Shown piece by piece: positions 35,540 to 47,554 of a stretch of 64,000 bases of DNA. Both the position numbers and the translations under genes were made by a program. Source of the stretch: Erpetoichthys calabaricus (lineage: Eukaryota > Chordata > Cladistia > Polypteriformes > Polypteridae); the NCBI RefSeq assembly GCF_900747795.2, contig NC_041394.2, forward strand, positions 339,464,501 through 339,528,500, given 5' to 3'. The notes under the pieces were generated by a model. The model saw only the letters and a program-made list of their open reading frames with translations. It was not told where the DNA came from and ran no database searches. Every line of letters begins with the position of its first letter. Position 1 is the stretch's first letter.

Positions 35540-36930
35540 GTGTGTTGTGAGTGATCCCCCATGTGGCAGGTCTACCTGCCTCTCACTGCACTGGCCTGCC
35601 CTGTTCCCTGTGAAGGCTGAGGATAACCCATTGTCCCTTGCAGTTCACCGAATGCATTAATGGTGTGTCGAGTTTCTCTAGTGTTTAATCTGTGCCTTTG
35701 CGAAGGTTTTGGATTTTTGATCACTTCCTTTGTTTTTTGACTTCACGTATTGGGACTTGTTGTCTCTGGATTACCTTTCATTTCCAGCAGCTCCTTTTAT
35801 CTGTGTGCTCTTTTCATTTAATAGAGCTTCTGAAAAATAAATCTTTATTTTTAAAGATTCAGTGTTTGCCCTGGTGGTGGTTAGCAGAGGTTTGGTGCCC
35901 CAAAGTGTGGGGACTATTGTGCTTAATAACTTCAAGTTTATAACACCGGGATGACATAGTCGTATATTCCTGCACACGGGAGGAATATGTGCTGCCTGTT
36001 TTGGCTGTTCTTTACTCACTATGGGATGTAGGGCTCCAAATAAATCCTAAAAAAATGGCTTTTATAAATTAAAAGTAGGCCAAATATTTAGGTGATGTGC
36101 TGGGTGGAGAGATGGTCAGACCAGAAAGTTCCAAGGTTACTGCATATCCTTAACTGGCCCACTCCACAAAACTAGCGGCAGGTAGAAACGTTCTTAGGTT
36201 TAGTGGGGTACTACTGTCAGTTTGGAGCCCAATTCTCCAAGACAGCCAAATCCTTGACAAACCTGACATGAAATGTGTGCTTTGAGTACAGTGGTATGGA
36301 ATGAGCATGGAGGCTGCCTTCAGCGACTTGAAACACTCCCTTACTCAGGCACTGGTTTTGATTTCCCCTGATTTCTCTCAATCAATACTTCGGACACTGG
36401 ACTGGAAGCTGTGCTAAGCACCCTATGATCTACTTGAATCAGAAACTATTGGCCCACACGACGAGGATTGCGACAGTAGGAAGGAAAGCTCCAGGGATAC
36501 TACTACCTCATTGGTCCCGAATTTACCCCAGTCGCTGACCATGCACCCTTACAGTGGATAGCCGCACACAGGGAGTCAAATCCAGGTGTCACTAGATGGT
36601 TTCTGGACCTTAACCTGTATAAAAAGAAGGTCCTACATCATTGAAGGTCCCTTCATGGCAATGCTAACAGCACTCCCTCAGTTCAAATCACAAAACCGGC
36701 TAGGGGCATAAATTGGGGGACATCTTCAAGGCTTATTTCACTACTTGTAATACCACTGCGAGTCAGGGGTTGACACTATCTTTGACATTCTCTCCCCTTT
36801 TTTGACCTCAGAGTGGAAGATTGGAGGCCTGAGGCCCTGGGACATCACTTCTGCTTCTGCCAACAAACCCACCTCGCCCTCCTGAAAGCACATTTAGGAA
36901 CACGACCACCGAAGAGGTCAGCCAGAGATG
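35540..36930 (+). mobile_element. Ty3/Gypsy fossil: LTR-like sequence and pol fragment
   Basis: Fossil. About 35540-35930 resembles a terminal repeat (related to 29360-29700, with AATAAA). From about 35940 to 36660 there is a Ty3/Gypsy-type pol fragment covering the end of the reverse transcriptase and the RNase H region, followed by non-coding sequence to about 36930. Gag, integrase and a second LTR were not found. It is clearly broken, with numerous breaks, and looks old. Confidence 0.65.
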
Positions 36931-37187
36931 AAAAGTGACATCTTCCTCAGACACGCATCAATGTCTCACCGTTATTCTTTTAATAATTTGTTCATGTATC
37001 GGTCAATCATCTGCCAGTCATGAGGGGTTCACCATCCGATAGTCCAACTGTTGAGCTTTGTCTTTGCTTTATTCTTACAAGTGATTTATTAAATAACTAA
37101 ACACTAACAAGGTTGTGATGCCACCAAAAGAAAACAAAATCTATTACTTTCAGGCTTTTCAACCTCAATTAGTTTAATATAAAAGTA

Positions 37188-38230
37188 CTAGTGCTCACTT
37201 CACTCGCCAATCCCCCCGGCCTGCGCTACATGCCAGCAACTTCGCATCTCTGCCACTTGCATATGTGGATTTCACTTTCACCAAACAACAAATCTTTTAA
37301 TTCTTGCGGATATGCCTCTTCATTGGGAAGAAACACTACTTTTCCCTGATGGCAAAATGAATTAGATAATCTACAAGTCTCTGACTTAAAGTTTAAAGCT
37401 GAACAATATCTACATACTTCTGTCATATCACCTATGTCCATATATTTGATCTCTTTTCACTGTTATTTCACCAAGTAATAATTTCCATTTGTTAGCGCTA
37501 ATGCCATCTTTAATATGTTTTTTGAGCCTTTCAAATTTTAGTACTTCCATTATCTCTAACCTGCTCTGCATGTGTATTGCACCATCATTTTTGAACCTCT
37601 TTTCGACGTTCTACTTTGTCTTCTATTCTTTGTCTTTTATTTCCAACCCACTCGGAGCTGAGTGTGCAGGAACTGTGTCTGACAATAGCATTCACACAAA
37701 TGAGAAGTGAGTGGACCGTGGGTGCGCCAGCAACTTCGCGTCTCTGCCACTCGCGTATGTGGATTTCACTTTCACCAAACAACAAGTATTTTAATTCTCG
37801 CAGATATGCCTCTTCATTGGGAAGAAACACTACTTTTCCCTGATGGCAACATGAATTAGACGATCTACAAGTCTCTGACTTAAAGTTTAAAGCTGAACAA
37901 TAGCTACATACTTCGGTCATATCACCTATGTCCATATATTTGATCTCTTTCTGCTGTTCCGTTATTTCACCGAGTAATAATTTTCATTTGTTTACGCTAA
38001 CGTGATCTTTACTATTATTTTTTGAGACTTTTGAATTTTAGTACTTTCATTATCTTTAACCTGCTCTGCATGTGTATTGCACCAACGTTTCCGAATTTTT
38101 TACAACGTTCTGCTTTGTCATCTACTCTTTGTCATTGGGTGTGGTTAAATCTCTTGGCACAAAGTCTTGTCTCGTGGACATGAAAGTGTCTCTCGGAAAT
38201 ACTATTGGTACCCTAGGTTTTATGCTAGTT
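37188..38230 (-). mobile_element. Non-autonomous Helitron with internal duplication
   Basis: On the minus strand the 3' end is GTGAGCACTAG followed by T, fitting the CTAG|T rule of Helitrons. The start near 38230 is related to the Helitron at 45859 (ACAAGACTTTGTGCCAAGAG shared). Two tandem units (about 37226-37650 and 37727-38105) each encode a piece of the Helitron RepHel N-terminus: CSYCSALNFKSETC, CCHQGKVVFLPNEEAY and ELKYLLFGESEIHI. Rep and helicase domains are absent. Confidence 0.8.
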
Positions 38231-38524
38231 ATTTTCCTTTAAATCCAGTATGTAAGAAATTATCCATGCTTATGTTATATATTCCTGGAATGTGCAAAGC
38301 ATTTTAATAACAAATTGTAAAATGTGCCTTACAGAAGAGAGATGGCACAAATATTCCTGTTGCCCTAGGAGAAGAATCCAAATACACGTCTCTAAACTCA
38401 ATTTGACATTTACATTTGATAACAATAATAATAATCTCTGTACGGATCTGTTTTCTTTTTATTATATGGATTTTTTAACTACGTGTGAACTGTTTGCTAC
38501 TGCAGCTGTTGTTTCTCTCTTAAA

Positions 38525-39776
38525 TAAAGTTGGGATGCTACGTAAAATGCACATAAAAACAGAATGCAATGATTTGCAAATCTCATAAAGCCATATTTAT
38601 TCACAATAGAACATAGAAAACATATCAGATGTTGAAAGCAAGTCATTTTACTATTTCATGAAAAATATTAGCTCATTTTGAATTTGATTTTGAACACATA
38701 TGGAAAAAAAAGTTGTGATTGGGGCAACAAAAGAGTGGAAAAGAAAGTGATACCAAAAAGAAACGACTGAAGAAACCTTTTGCATCGGATTAGATTAATT
38801 GGCAACAAGTCAGTAACAGGACTGGGTACAAAAAGAGCATCTTAGAGAGGGAGAGTCTCTCAGGATAAAGCTCTGTCATGCAAAGAAGCAGCCATAAGTG
38901 AACATGATCCAGAAACTCTGTTGCTGCTTTCTGTGAGCCAAAGCTCATTGAAAGTGGACTGAGGCAAAGTGGAAAACTATTCTGTGGTCACACGAATCGA
39001 AATTCTTTTTGGAAAACATGGAAACCGTGTCTTCCGGACTAAAGAAGAGAGGGACCATCTAGCTTGTTATCAGCACTCAGTTCAAAAGCCTGCATTCTCT
39101 GATGGTATGGGGGGGGGTACATTAATGCTTATGGAATTGGCAGCATGCACATCTGGAAAGACACCATCAATGCCGTTAGGTATATACAGTTTTTAGAGCA
39201 ACATATGCTCCCATCCAGATGACATCTTTTTCAAGCAAGGCCTTGCATATTTCAGCATGACAATTCTAAACTGCATACTGCATCTATTACGACAGCTTGG
39301 CATCATAGTAGAAGAGTCCAGGTGGTGAACCGGCCAGCCTGCAGTCCAGACCTTTCACCGACTGAAAACATTTGGAGCATCACAAAATACAACAAAGACG
39401 ACCCAGGACTGTTGAGCAGCTAGAATCCTATATCAGACAAGAACAGGATAACATTCCTCTCCCAAAATTCCAGCAACTGCTCTCCGTTGGTTCCCACATG
39501 TTTACGGACTGCTAATAGGGGATGCTGCACGATGGTAAATTTGGCCCTGCCCCACTGTTTTTGAGACCAATTGCTGCCTTGCTGCCATCAAATTCATAAT
39601 GACCTCATTCTTTTCTTAAAATGGTACATTTTCTCACTTTCAATATTTGATAGGTTTTATATGTTTTATTGTGAATAAAATATGGGTTTATAAGATTTAT
39701 AAATCATTGCATTCTGGTTTTTATTTACATTACTTACATATACACGGTGTCCCAATTTTTTGGAAATGGGGTTGTA
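38525..39776 (+). mobile_element. Tc1/mariner-type transposon relic
   Basis: The terminal parts are inverted copies: AGTTGGGATGCTACGTAAAA on the left, and on the right the complement of TACAACCCCATTTCCAAAAA followed by TTGGGACACC. The first bases of the left end are lost. Transposase blocks on the plus strand include 'AKWKTILWSHESKF' (near 38960-39000), 'FQHDN' (near 39250) and 'PACSPDLSPTENIW' (near 39330-39375). The DDE region reads SHES where SDES is expected. Several frameshifts. Confidence 0.82.
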
Positions 39777-40128
39777 AATCAAAGCATGTTTTCTAGATGA
39801 AGTCGCCTCCTTCTCGAGCTCAAAGTATTCAGCTGTCCTCAGAGGACACTGACTGAAGGAAAATATCACAGAACAAATATGCATTTGTAGCGGCTGGAGG
39901 CGATGCGCCTCTGTAAGGACACAACTCACATGCACTGGGAGGAGGCTGGGTGATGAGAGGAGAGGCAACAGTTATGTATATAGTCAGTAGTAGTTTTCGC
40001 TTGCATCGAGAAAACGTTGTCTTGCGTGTTTTCTTCCCTCGCAGGGAATTAAAGTCGCGTAACTCGGACTAAAGCAAATTAAAAACCCCACACTAATAAA
40101 GTCACGAATCCGAACTCGGATAACTTAC

Positions 40129-40249
40129 CTTCTACCTCCGAATGGTATGATAAAGTCGATTCACTCAACAGGAAGAGCTTACAGCCTAGTTTACAACTCT
40201 TAAGTAACAGACGCGAGACGCACGCCGACATCTGTTTTCGTCGCGCGTG
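40129..40249 (-). other. Putative 5' non-coding exon of gene A
   Basis: Minus-strand segment between the left CRE and a strong donor (GAAG|GTAAGTTA). The next acceptor in the expected gene is at 22846, giving a 17 kb first intron. The transcript start is not visible, so the outer boundary is arbitrary. Confidence 0.45.
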
Positions 40250-40751
40250 TGACGTCACATCGCACGCCGCGCTTCCTGTCGCTTAAGTGCATGAGCGGCG
40301 TTCTGCGTTCACTCGCTCGCTCTGGTTTAAATGACGATGCGCGCGGCCGCCTTTAAAGAAAGAATGAATCGTTAGGAAAAGGCATGTGTAAAGTGGCGTT
40401 TTAAACAGAAAGCTCGTCCTTGTTTGAGAGTCTGTAGTGTTTCAAGTCTAAATATAAGATGGGAAGGCTTTCCGTTTTAAGACTCTTTCTTTATTGTCCT
40501 CGGATTTAACAACTGCTTTTCATAAACAATATGATTTTACTCCCTGCCTGATTTCTCCGAGACATAAGTTTAAAAGCAATACGTTCTGAAGCGAGTACCA
40601 AATAAAGTAAGAAGACGAGCCCTTCAACGAATAAACCGGCTATTTTAATACATCACGGCAGTGCTGGCGCATACTCTACATTACAAATGCTGTTCCATGT
40701 AACTTTTTAGAATACCGTCACGTGTACCCGTTAGGCGCCCGCGTGACGTCA

Positions 40752-40884
40752 TTTAGCGCGACGGATGCTGAAGCCACGCCTTCTCTTCGCATTGTCCAGT
40801 ACATGAGAGCAAAGGTAATCATTCACTGAGTAAGACAGGAGATTAAATTCATTTAGAAAGAACCCCAAAACCGAGAGGCAGCAG
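40752..40884 (+). other. Putative 5' non-coding exon of gene B
   Basis: Plus-strand segment between the right CRE and GCAG|GTAAGTGC. It would splice to the acceptor at 47515 in front of the gene B leader exon (6.6 kb intron). A weaker alternative donor is AAAG|GTAATC near 40815. The transcript start is not visible. Confidence 0.45.
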
Positions 40885-40899
40885 GTAAGTGCTCGGGGT

Positions 40900-42338
40900 G
40901 CCACTTTATGAATGTATGAGTTTTCATTCGTTCCACTCAGTAGCAACTTGAATCAGGCACGAACAGCACGTTTATGTTTATCAACACAACCCGTTACTGT
41001 CCTCGTGTGTTGTTACTATTTATTAGTGTGTCCCGCTCACTTCACACGTTCAAGTCCCATTTCTGTTTCACATCGCCGCCTCTTTCCGGTGTAATCAGTC
41101 GTGTCCTTCCTTAAGTACGGCGAGTCCAAAAACGACGCGACTTAATTTCTTGTCCTCTTTCCAATTTATTAGTTGGCGTGTCCACTTCAAAGACAATTGC
41201 GAAGTCGGTGTCTTGGACACTTGAAAGGGCAGCGGGGAGTCAGTCGGGGTTTGCGGGTCTCTTTAGTAAAAGAGAAAAACGAACTGGAGCGACTGGAGTT
41301 CGTGATCGTGGAGAAGAGTGAGAGTGGATACAAATGTTACAGTGAGGGAAAATTGTCATGCTGGCATAACATTATACCTTCGTAAACTTGCCTGTGGAAC
41401 TATAAATTGAGTGTTAATAAGTAGCTAAGGTCATCATCCGTATGTATTTGTGTTCACGACTGCACTTTCTCAGACCTGCATAATCCAATGTAGAGAGCAT
41501 TACATACTTTGCTTTAATGAACAAGTTAGATTTTTTATGTCTTTTAAACAATATCAAATATGACAAAATCCAATATTTTAGCGTTAAGGTACAAACCAGT
41601 AATACCTATTATGTGTATTAAACAAATTCATTGAGATTTGTGGTTAGTGGTACTGCCTCACAGCTCCATCATACTGAATTTGAACCTCAGCCTGTTTACA
41701 GTTCGACTGGCTCTTCTAACTTGGCTTGCTTATGGACGTGGACTGAAGTGACCAGTGACCCTGTGATGGCCTTTAGTTGGTTTCTGTCCTGTTCAGGTGC
41801 TCTGGTTTTCTCGCCATATCCCAGTGACATCTGTTGGTGTTTGTTTTGTCCAAGGCCATGGTGGTGAAGTGGAGGCTAAGTTGCATACGTTATCAGATAC
41901 ATGCAGTTTTATCGTGCTGAGCCCAACTAGGTTGTGTGTGGGACTAGGAACTCTTAGGTGAACACCACTGCCTGGCATACTCTTTTTTGGCAAGGCCCTG
42001 TTTGATATAATTAGGATATTTGTAAGGGACAATGATGGGTAGTTCTTTTCCTAGTCACTCCCATTAAGGTTACCCATGGCACATTGGTTAGTCAAGATCA
42101 CAATTCTGAGGACAATGGAGCTCTAGGAGGGATGGGGTACACAAGCTTCACAATGGCACAGCCACAGTATTGCGTGGATATAGTATTTAATAGGAGTTTA
42201 TTACTGTGTTAAATATAAAATTATTAAAAATTTTGCATGTCTGTTTGCAACATTTACAGGTGAAACTGATAGACTTGAAACTTGGTTCGAGTTGTTCAAG
42301 AGGCTGACATTTTCTAACCCTTCTTATTTCAGTCTAGG
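40900..42338. other. No gene recognised
   Basis: Intron 1 of gene B by the model above. Short open frames (for example 41173-41385) show no recognisable domain. No terminal repeats seen. Confidence 0.4.
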
Positions 42339-42950
42339 GTCATGTCAGTGGGGATTGTGGTGCTTGAGCCCATCCCAACCAGCATAGGGCACAAGGCAGG
42401 AACAAACCCTGGAGAGGGCACCAGTGTTGAACACATATATACCCCAACCACAAACTAGAGGCAGTTTAGCGTCACCATCCATCCATTTTCCAACCCACTG
42501 AATCTGAACACAGGGTCACGGGGGGGGTCTGCTGGATCCAATCCCAGCCAACACAGGCGCAAGGCAGGAACCAATCCTGGGCAGGGTGCCAACCCACTGC
42601 AGGACACACACACCAAGCACACACTAGGGCCAATTTAGAATCGCCAATACACCTAACCTGCATGTCTTTGGACTGTGGGAGGAAACCCACGCAGACACGA
42701 GGAGAACATGCAAACTCCACATAGGGAGGACCTGGGAAGCAAACCCAGGTCGCCTTACTGCGAGGCAGCAGTGCTACCACTGTGCCACCATGCTGCCCTT
42801 AGCATTACCAATTCACCTCAATTGAATGACTTTGTTAGTAAACTGGAACACCCGGAGGAAACTCACACTGACAAGGCCAGAACATGCAAACTTAAAGCAG
42901 GGAGGACTGATGATGCGAACCCTGGTCTCTTCTCTGTTAGGGAGCAGCAC
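42339..42950 (-). mobile_element. Older SINE copy split by a younger one
   Basis: Diverged SINE in two halves (42339-42476 and 42810-42950), recognised by GGGCACAAGGCAGGAACAAA and AACACCCGGAGGAAACTCAC. The younger SINE at 42477-42798 sits in the middle. Confidence 0.8.
42477..42798 (-). mobile_element. tRNA-derived SINE, complete, nested
   Basis: Runs from the (ATCC) tail to the full head (complement: GGGCAGCATGGTGGCACAG, A-box region; GGTTTGCTTCCC, B-box region). Flanked by TTAGCGTCACC (42466-42476) and TTAGCATTACC (42799-42809), 9 of 11 identical. Confidence 0.9.
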
Positions 42951-44108
42951 TTTTGTTTGAGATTTTTTTTTTCAAGTAAAGTATGCAAACATTTATTAAG
43001 GCTTGTACCAGGTAGCTGCTCTCATCTTTGACTTGGCACCTTTTTCCAGACAGTTTTATTTGTAAACCTCCTGCTGGTGCCTAAAGCTTCTTTTATACAG
43101 AACATGACCGTCCATGAGTATTTAAAACGTGAGGCCAAAACTCTTGTTATAGGTTAGACAGGAACTGAATTTTGGAGGTAGGTGTAGATTATGCTAATTA
43201 ATTACAAGTACACAATGGCGCTGGCTTACTGCGTATTTTACTACACTTGTTCACTGAGATGGCATAGTTCTGTTTGGATTAGAGTGGACAGTATTAAACA
43301 TACAGTTGTTCTTATGATTATGAAGTCCCTTAAGGCAGGACTCCAACACCCTTAATGCTTGTACTGAACAGCTCACTTAATGCACGCTGTTGTCATTTCA
43401 CTAAAGCACATATCTGAGTCCTCACGGGATGCATCAGGCTCCATTACAGGGGGCACCAATATAGTCATAGGCGAGTGTAACAGAGCTTATCATGTTCAGT
43501 GTTATACTTGGGATTTTAATATGTGTACATTTTTTTTTTATTATTTCCCCCAAATGTTTGTGTTCTTTTTGTCCAATGTGTATTTAACATTGACAGGAAC
43601 CATTATTGGGAAAGCAAGTGTTTTTAGGCTCCTGCCCAGGGCGCAAGTATATGGACGCATTTCCTGTCTTAAGTAAGCACAGATTTAATTTACTAGAGAT
43701 AGGATGGGCTTTGCAGAGCTCCCATAAAATTTTTGTTTAAAATACATTTTTAAAAATGTGAAGTTTTTTTTTGTAATGTTTTTTCCTTTCTTTTAGAGGA
43801 AAGTTGGAAATAGGAGCATCCCTCAGAAACCATGCCAGAGCCTCAGTTAAATTATTTTTCTTTTTACTCCCAGCCCGATGCCAGGGAAATAAAACTTCAG
43901 AAATTCAAGGCTGCTGATGCACTGTCTTTTGCTATTTTTCTTAACTGAAAGTTATTACTGACACATTTCCAGTATTCAATGTTAAAACAGGTAATAATAC
44001 AAAGTTAAACACTCAATACTGAGCAGTCCAGAAATGCATGGGCAGAACATTCAAATTCCATACAGTTGATGATGGAACGGCAGCTATATAAGTTAGAATA
44101 TCTGTACT
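42951..44108. other. No gene recognised
   Basis: AT-rich intronic sequence. No domain, RNA gene or terminal repeat found. Confidence 0.4.
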
Positions 44109-44114
44109 AAACAT

Positions 44115-44426
44115 CCATTATCCAACCCGCTATATCCTAACTACAGGGTCATGGGGGGTCTGCTGGAGCCAATCCCAGCCAACACAGGGTGCAAGGCAGG
44201 AAACAAACCCCAGGCAGGGCGCCAGCCCACCACAGGGCACACACACACACCAAGCACACACTAGGGACAATTTAGGATCGCCAATGCACCTAACCTGCAT
44301 GTCTTTGGACGGTGGGAGAAAACCGGAGCACCCGGAGGAAACCCACGCAGACACGGGGAGAACCCAGGAAGCAAACCCAGGTCTCCTAACTGCGAGGCAG
44401 CAGCACTACCACTGTGCCACCGTTCC
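44115..44426 (-). mobile_element. tRNA-derived SINE
   Basis: Same family, with the CCGCTATATCCTAACTACAGG variant of the 3' end. AAACAT on both sides (44109-44114 and 44427-44432) is a possible short duplication. A small part between the B box and the tail is missing. Confidence 0.85.
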
Positions 44427-45858
44427 AAACATTAACATGATCAAAACTAATTGTATCCCTTGTGGCCAGGTGCAGTAATGACTGCTCTACTAAATGAAAC
44501 AAATTTGGGGCACCAACTGGGTCATTCCTTTCTTTGACATGACTGTCCTGCAGAGCAGGGCTGAAACTTACACCAAAGTAGTTTGGCAGGTTAGCCACAA
44601 ACCAGGTCACTTCTGTAGCAGAGTTCTGTCCAGCAGGTAGCTTTTGCCAGAAGCTCAAGCTTTTATGGAGGCTGAACGGAAGAGGTAGAGTCAGTGGCCC
44701 TCACTGGGTGTTTTCTCGACACTGTTAGCGATCGCGCCCCTTCCTGTCCCAGCAGGTTATTACATTATCTCGACAGCGCCTGCAAGGAGATCCTCTGATG
44801 CGCATGCGGGACAACCTATTTGTTTTGTTAAATTCTTGTCACTTGATTGCAAGATACGTGTTCATTTGACCTCACCCTCAGAATCTGTCACTAGAGGAGC
44901 AAAGGACACTCGTGTTCAATTGCCCCGCCATTTTGTTTTAAGTTTCAGTCAACTGAAGAGGCAGTGACTTCCTGTAAGAATGCTTCCCAAGGGTTATTTG
45001 TTTTCTTTTACCAGCATGTTATGAGCGTTCACATTGACTTCAGTGCAGCAGGCCTTAGGGCAGAAAGTGCTCGAAATCTGCTGCGTGCAGAGTTTTCTAA
45101 ACCACTTCCTGCTAAAACGGACAGTGTCAATGACAACAACGGCAAATACATTTTCAATTGGTGTAGGGAGAGTTCTGGTTGAGCACTAAAACACAAGAGA
45201 AATGCTTAGGTGTGAATGGACACTTACACCAAGGGTAATACACCTGCATGAGGCCTCACTGCGACTGTGACTGTCCTCTTTTCTTTTAGTAAAGTCGGAC
45301 GTTTTTTCTTTATTTTTGTAGTTCTTCTCTGGAGGTTGGGTGGTGGTGGTGTTCTGTTATAATATTTATTGAGCTTCTGTATAAAGGTAGATTTTCCCCT
45401 TAGGACAAATAAATATCTGTCTGCCTAAAGTCTTAAATAACTAGTGCTTTAAATGCTTTAGTTTATGCAGAAATCCTTAGTGGACTATTGTGTACGTAAC
45501 TAAGAGTGTTTTAATTGACTGGATTTTCTCCCTTATTTTTCCTCCCATTGAAGATAACGGAATGTCAGCTTCATCTGTTTGAAAATTTGTTTCCGGTTGT
45601 TTTCTGAACCCTTCCTTGATTGTGCTTGTGTGTTTCCTTCTGTCCAACGACATGTAAGTTAGGTGGCCTGCAACTGCTAAACTGTCCCTAGTCCAGGTGG
45701 TGTTCCTGCCTTCCACCCAATGATCACTGGGAAAGGCTACAGCTGCCCTGAAACATTGCCCTGGATAAGCAGGCAAAGAAAATGGATGTTTTCTGGAATA
45801 AATTATATTGAGCTTTAGTTTGTTTCCACTAAGTTGTCATAGAAATTCAATTAATGTA

Positions 45859-46388
45859 TCTCTATTATATAAAAAAAATCCTGGGATGAGATGTGACTTT
45901 TTCAGACTGACACTGTCACGTACCGCAAGACAAGACTTTGTGCCAAGAGATTTAACCACACCCGGGGCTGAAAATAAAAGACAAAGAGTAGATGACAAAG
46001 TAGAACGTCGTAAAGAATTCAAAAACATTGGCGTGACACACATGCAGAGCAGATTAAAGGTAATGGAAGTACGAAAATTCAAGAGTCTCAAAAAAATGAT
46101 AGTAAAGATCGCATTAGCGCAAACAAACGGAAATTATTACTCGGTGAAATAACGGAACAGCAAAAAGAGATCAAAAAAATTGTTCGGATTTAAACTTTGT
46201 CTTGTAGATTGTCTAATTCATGTTTCCATCAGGGAAAAGTAGTGTTTCTTCCCAATGAAGAGGCGTATCCACGGGAATTAAAAGATTTGTTATTTGGTGA
46301 AAGTGAAATCCACATACGTGAGCGGCAGAGACATGAAGTTGCTGGCTCATAGTGCAGACCAAGGGGTTAGTGAGCGAAGCCCCCCTAG
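45859..46388 (+). mobile_element. Short non-autonomous Helitron with defined ends
   Basis: Starts TCTCTATTATATAAAA after an A (45858) and ends CCCCCCTAG before a T (46389), as Helitrons do. GGGGTTAGTGAGCGAAGCCC just before the end can form a hairpin. Inside is a broken piece of the RepHel N-terminus (CHQGKVVFLPNEEAY, ELKDLLFGESEIHI-like). It is 530 bp long. Confidence 0.82.
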
Positions 46389-47515
46389 TTTTAAGTTAAA
46401 ATAATGCATTAAGCAAATCTGGTGGCCTACCATACAGCACTTTTAAAACACTAAAAGCTTACGTCCCTGAAATGGCAGTGCAAAAAATGATTGTCATAGA
46501 AGCTCAAAGTCAGGTCAATGAGCTTTTCTGCAGAAAGGAAATTCACAGTTCAACAGAATAAAACACTTTAAAATTGGAACAAGGGGTTTTATAAAGACTG
46601 TGACTCCAGTCAAACATTGTGATTGTCTCGGGGTAAATGGGTGACTAGGCGACAATTTTGTGATTGGTTTTAATCAGTTGCCAAATACCAAGGGCTATGA
46701 CTAAATTTCAATCAAAAATCAAAATGAACCATCATGGATAACACCTAAACTAGAAAACTTCATTCTCTCTGCTCATTTTTTCTTCATGTCACAAGCCGTG
46801 CATTCCAGCAAGTTAAGTTCTCCTTCATCTGACCCTGTGTAACATGCATCTGTTTCTTAACCCAATCATAAGGCCTTACTTACAAAAAACATTCCTCCAA
46901 ATAACTCCTAACGCAATTCTGGGACTCCAACCACACTGTTTGTTCAATCCAAGTAGTGAGTACTGCTGACCTACAATCATGCAAGATGGTGTTCCTTTCT
47001 TCTATTCTGTTTATTGGAAAGGAAGGTGAGAAGGCAAACTTGCAGTTTTCTGTAGTCGGTGTGGTGTGTCGGTTAGAACACAGCAACTGATCCAACCATT
47101 GCAGGAACATTGCTTTAATGTTGAAATGCCAGAAATACGTATGAGGTAGAGCAAGTGTACAGGTAGGTGAGTGTGTGGTTATTTGGTCAACAAACGTACA
47201 AACTTAAACTTTCTCTAGCGTCTCCAGTAGTTCTGGCTTTCACGTGGTATATCTCACAAACTCTCATACTCACTGCACACTCTGCTGCTTTCACGTGACT
47301 GCGCCTCAGCACCTTTTTTTACACTGTTAGTTGTTCCTCCCTAAATTTGTTTCACTCCTGATTCAATATTAAGATTGACGAGTTACTGTCAATTTTCTAT
47401 GAACTGTCTGAGTTGATGTAAACTTTAACTGAGAGGGTGTTGTGAAATGAAAATCAAATGTCTTTAGATCTGAAGGATGCAGTTTTGATGTAATTAAATT
47501 CTATTCCTTCCACAG
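46389..47515. other. No gene recognised
   Basis: Intronic sequence up to the acceptor of the gene B leader exon (TATTCCTTCCACAG ending at 47515). No repeat family recognised. Confidence 0.4.
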
Positions 47516-47554
47516 ACAGAAAGAGAACGAACTGCTTTTTACTGTAACGTCTAG

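Larger units (their letters stand above)
40120..40900. promoter_or_regulatory. CpG-rich bidirectional promoter candidate
   Basis: Visibly CpG-rich in an otherwise AT-rich window, with CGTCGCGCGTGTGACGTCAC and GCGCGCGGCCGCC. TGACGTCA (CREB/ATF site) occurs at 40250-40257 and 40744-40751, and CACGTG at 40719-40724. A minus-strand donor GAAG|GTAAGTTA lies at 40129/40128 and a plus-strand donor GCAG|GTAAGTGC at 40884/40885, each 120-135 bp outside a CRE. This fits one promoter serving gene A (leftward) and gene B (rightward). No TATA box was seen, as is usual for such promoters. Transcription is inferred. Confidence 0.6.

Noticed and set aside
35940-36660. Pol-like fragment considered as a domesticated host gene
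   Set aside because: Frame is lost at many points and the fragment is flanked by LTR-like sequence; it is a Ty3/Gypsy fossil.
37226-37935. Two similar minus-strand Cys-containing frames considered as a host zinc-finger pair
   Set aside because: The sequence matches the RepHel N-terminus and lies in a Helitron with a CTAG end.
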